In this document: positions 13,331 to 13,486 of the stretch, piece after piece
How positions within the stretch are numbered: position 1 is the stretch's first letter
Layout of the letters: every line of letters begins with the position of its first letter
NCBI GenBank assembly: GCA_038237245.1
Contig: JBBRYY010000083.1
Location: forward strand, 1 to 13,486
DNA length: 13,486 nt
Source: FEN-1250 sp038237245
GTDB lineage: Bacteria; Gemmatimonadota; Gemmatimonadetes; Gemmatimonadales; Gemmatimonadaceae
Direction: 5' to 3'
Position numbers and translations under genes: made by a program
Notes under the pieces: model-generated
The model's database searches: none
What the model saw: only the letters and a program-made list of their open reading frames with translations
Told to the model about the DNA's origin: nothing

Positions 13331-13486
13331 TTACGAGGGGCGACGCGACCGGGGCGGCCCGTCGCGACGCGGCGCGTCACGACGTGGCCCTGACGACGGA
13401 CGTTCTCCGCGCGAGCTCGGCGCTCCACGCTCGGACCGTGGCGCATAGCTGCGCGTGCCGCGATCCGACGAGCTGCTCCGCTCGGG
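13331..13486 (-). CDS. C-terminal tail of an Arg/Ser/Pro-rich protein, cut off by the window
   Basis: On the - strand a frame is open from the right edge to a TAA at 13331-13333, giving the last 51 residues of a protein. The composition is extreme: 14 Arg, 12 Ser, 9 Pro and 5 Gly. It includes RSSSSDRGTRSYAPRSERG and ends in RRDGPPRSRRPS. No start codon is needed because the gene enters from outside. Low-complexity, positively charged tails like this are common at the ends of bacterial RNA-binding proteins, such as DEAD-box helicases and RluB-type pseudouridine synthases. Either is a guess, since the catalytic part is missing. Its stop is 6 nt before the tdk start, so it probably heads the tdk-coaE-gcvH transcript. 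GC-rich DNA can leave open frames by chance, but the spacing and clean stop support a real gene end. Confidence 0.6.
   Translation of the reverse strand, partial: PERSSSSDRGTRSYAPRSERGAPSSRGERPSSGPRRDAPRRDGPPRSRRPS

Noticed and set aside
1..13486. A mobile element, CRISPR array, toxin-antitoxin pair, phage-defence or biosynthetic system
   Set aside because: No transposase, integrase, repeat array, nuclease pair or biosynthetic enzyme set was seen. Codon use is even across the window, and the genes are transport, envelope and housekeeping functions.

Overview
The window looks like chromosomal DNA from a high-GC, outer-membrane-bearing bacterium. The GC-rich third positions, frequent GTG starts, poor Shine-Dalgarno sites, an Omp85 barrel protein and a lipoprotein solute-binding protein fit a Gemmatimonadota-like organism. 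That assignment is an inference from style, since there is no rRNA or other marker to fix it.

Layout: four genes on the + strand fill about 1-4234. They are a 5'-truncated M28 zinc peptidase, an unrecognised 243-residue protein, a cytoplasmic coiled-coil protein and, 11 nt further on, a small Omp85/BamA-superfamily outer-membrane protein with a single visible POTRA domain. Everything from 4245 to the right edge is on the - strand, and the two blocks converge with only 10 nt between stop codons.

Reading the - strand from the right edge: the C-terminal tail of an Arg/Ser/Pro-rich protein (cut by the window edge), thymidine kinase (tdk), dephospho-CoA kinase (coaE), glycine-cleavage H protein (gcvH), a 157-nt intergenic region with a perfect 8-bp hairpin, then a six-gene peptide-uptake operon. 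The operon order is binding lipoprotein, OppB-like permease, OppC-like permease, OppD-like ATPase, OppF-like ATPase and a POT/PTR2 proton-coupled peptide transporter. Its genes overlap or abut (gaps of 3, 0, -4, -4 and 38 nt), which implies one mRNA and translational coupling. The ABC system would spend ATP to import di/oligopeptides captured in the periplasm, and the POT carrier would import di/tripeptides with protons. With the secreted-type M28 peptidase at the left edge, the neighbourhood has a peptide-scavenging flavour, but the peptidase is on the other strand and not in the operon.

No stretch longer than 300 nt lacks a gene. The largest intergenic gaps are 1023-1128, 1861-1988 and 11517-11673. 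I saw no tRNA, rRNA, CRISPR array, insertion sequence, phage gene or attachment site. Most of the window is ordinary housekeeping and transport. The most unusual points are the in-frame, zero-gap TAG|GTG junction between the two permease genes, the extra N-terminal membrane segment of the OppC-like protein, the ABC-plus-POT operon and the single-POTRA Omp85 with a C-terminal extension.
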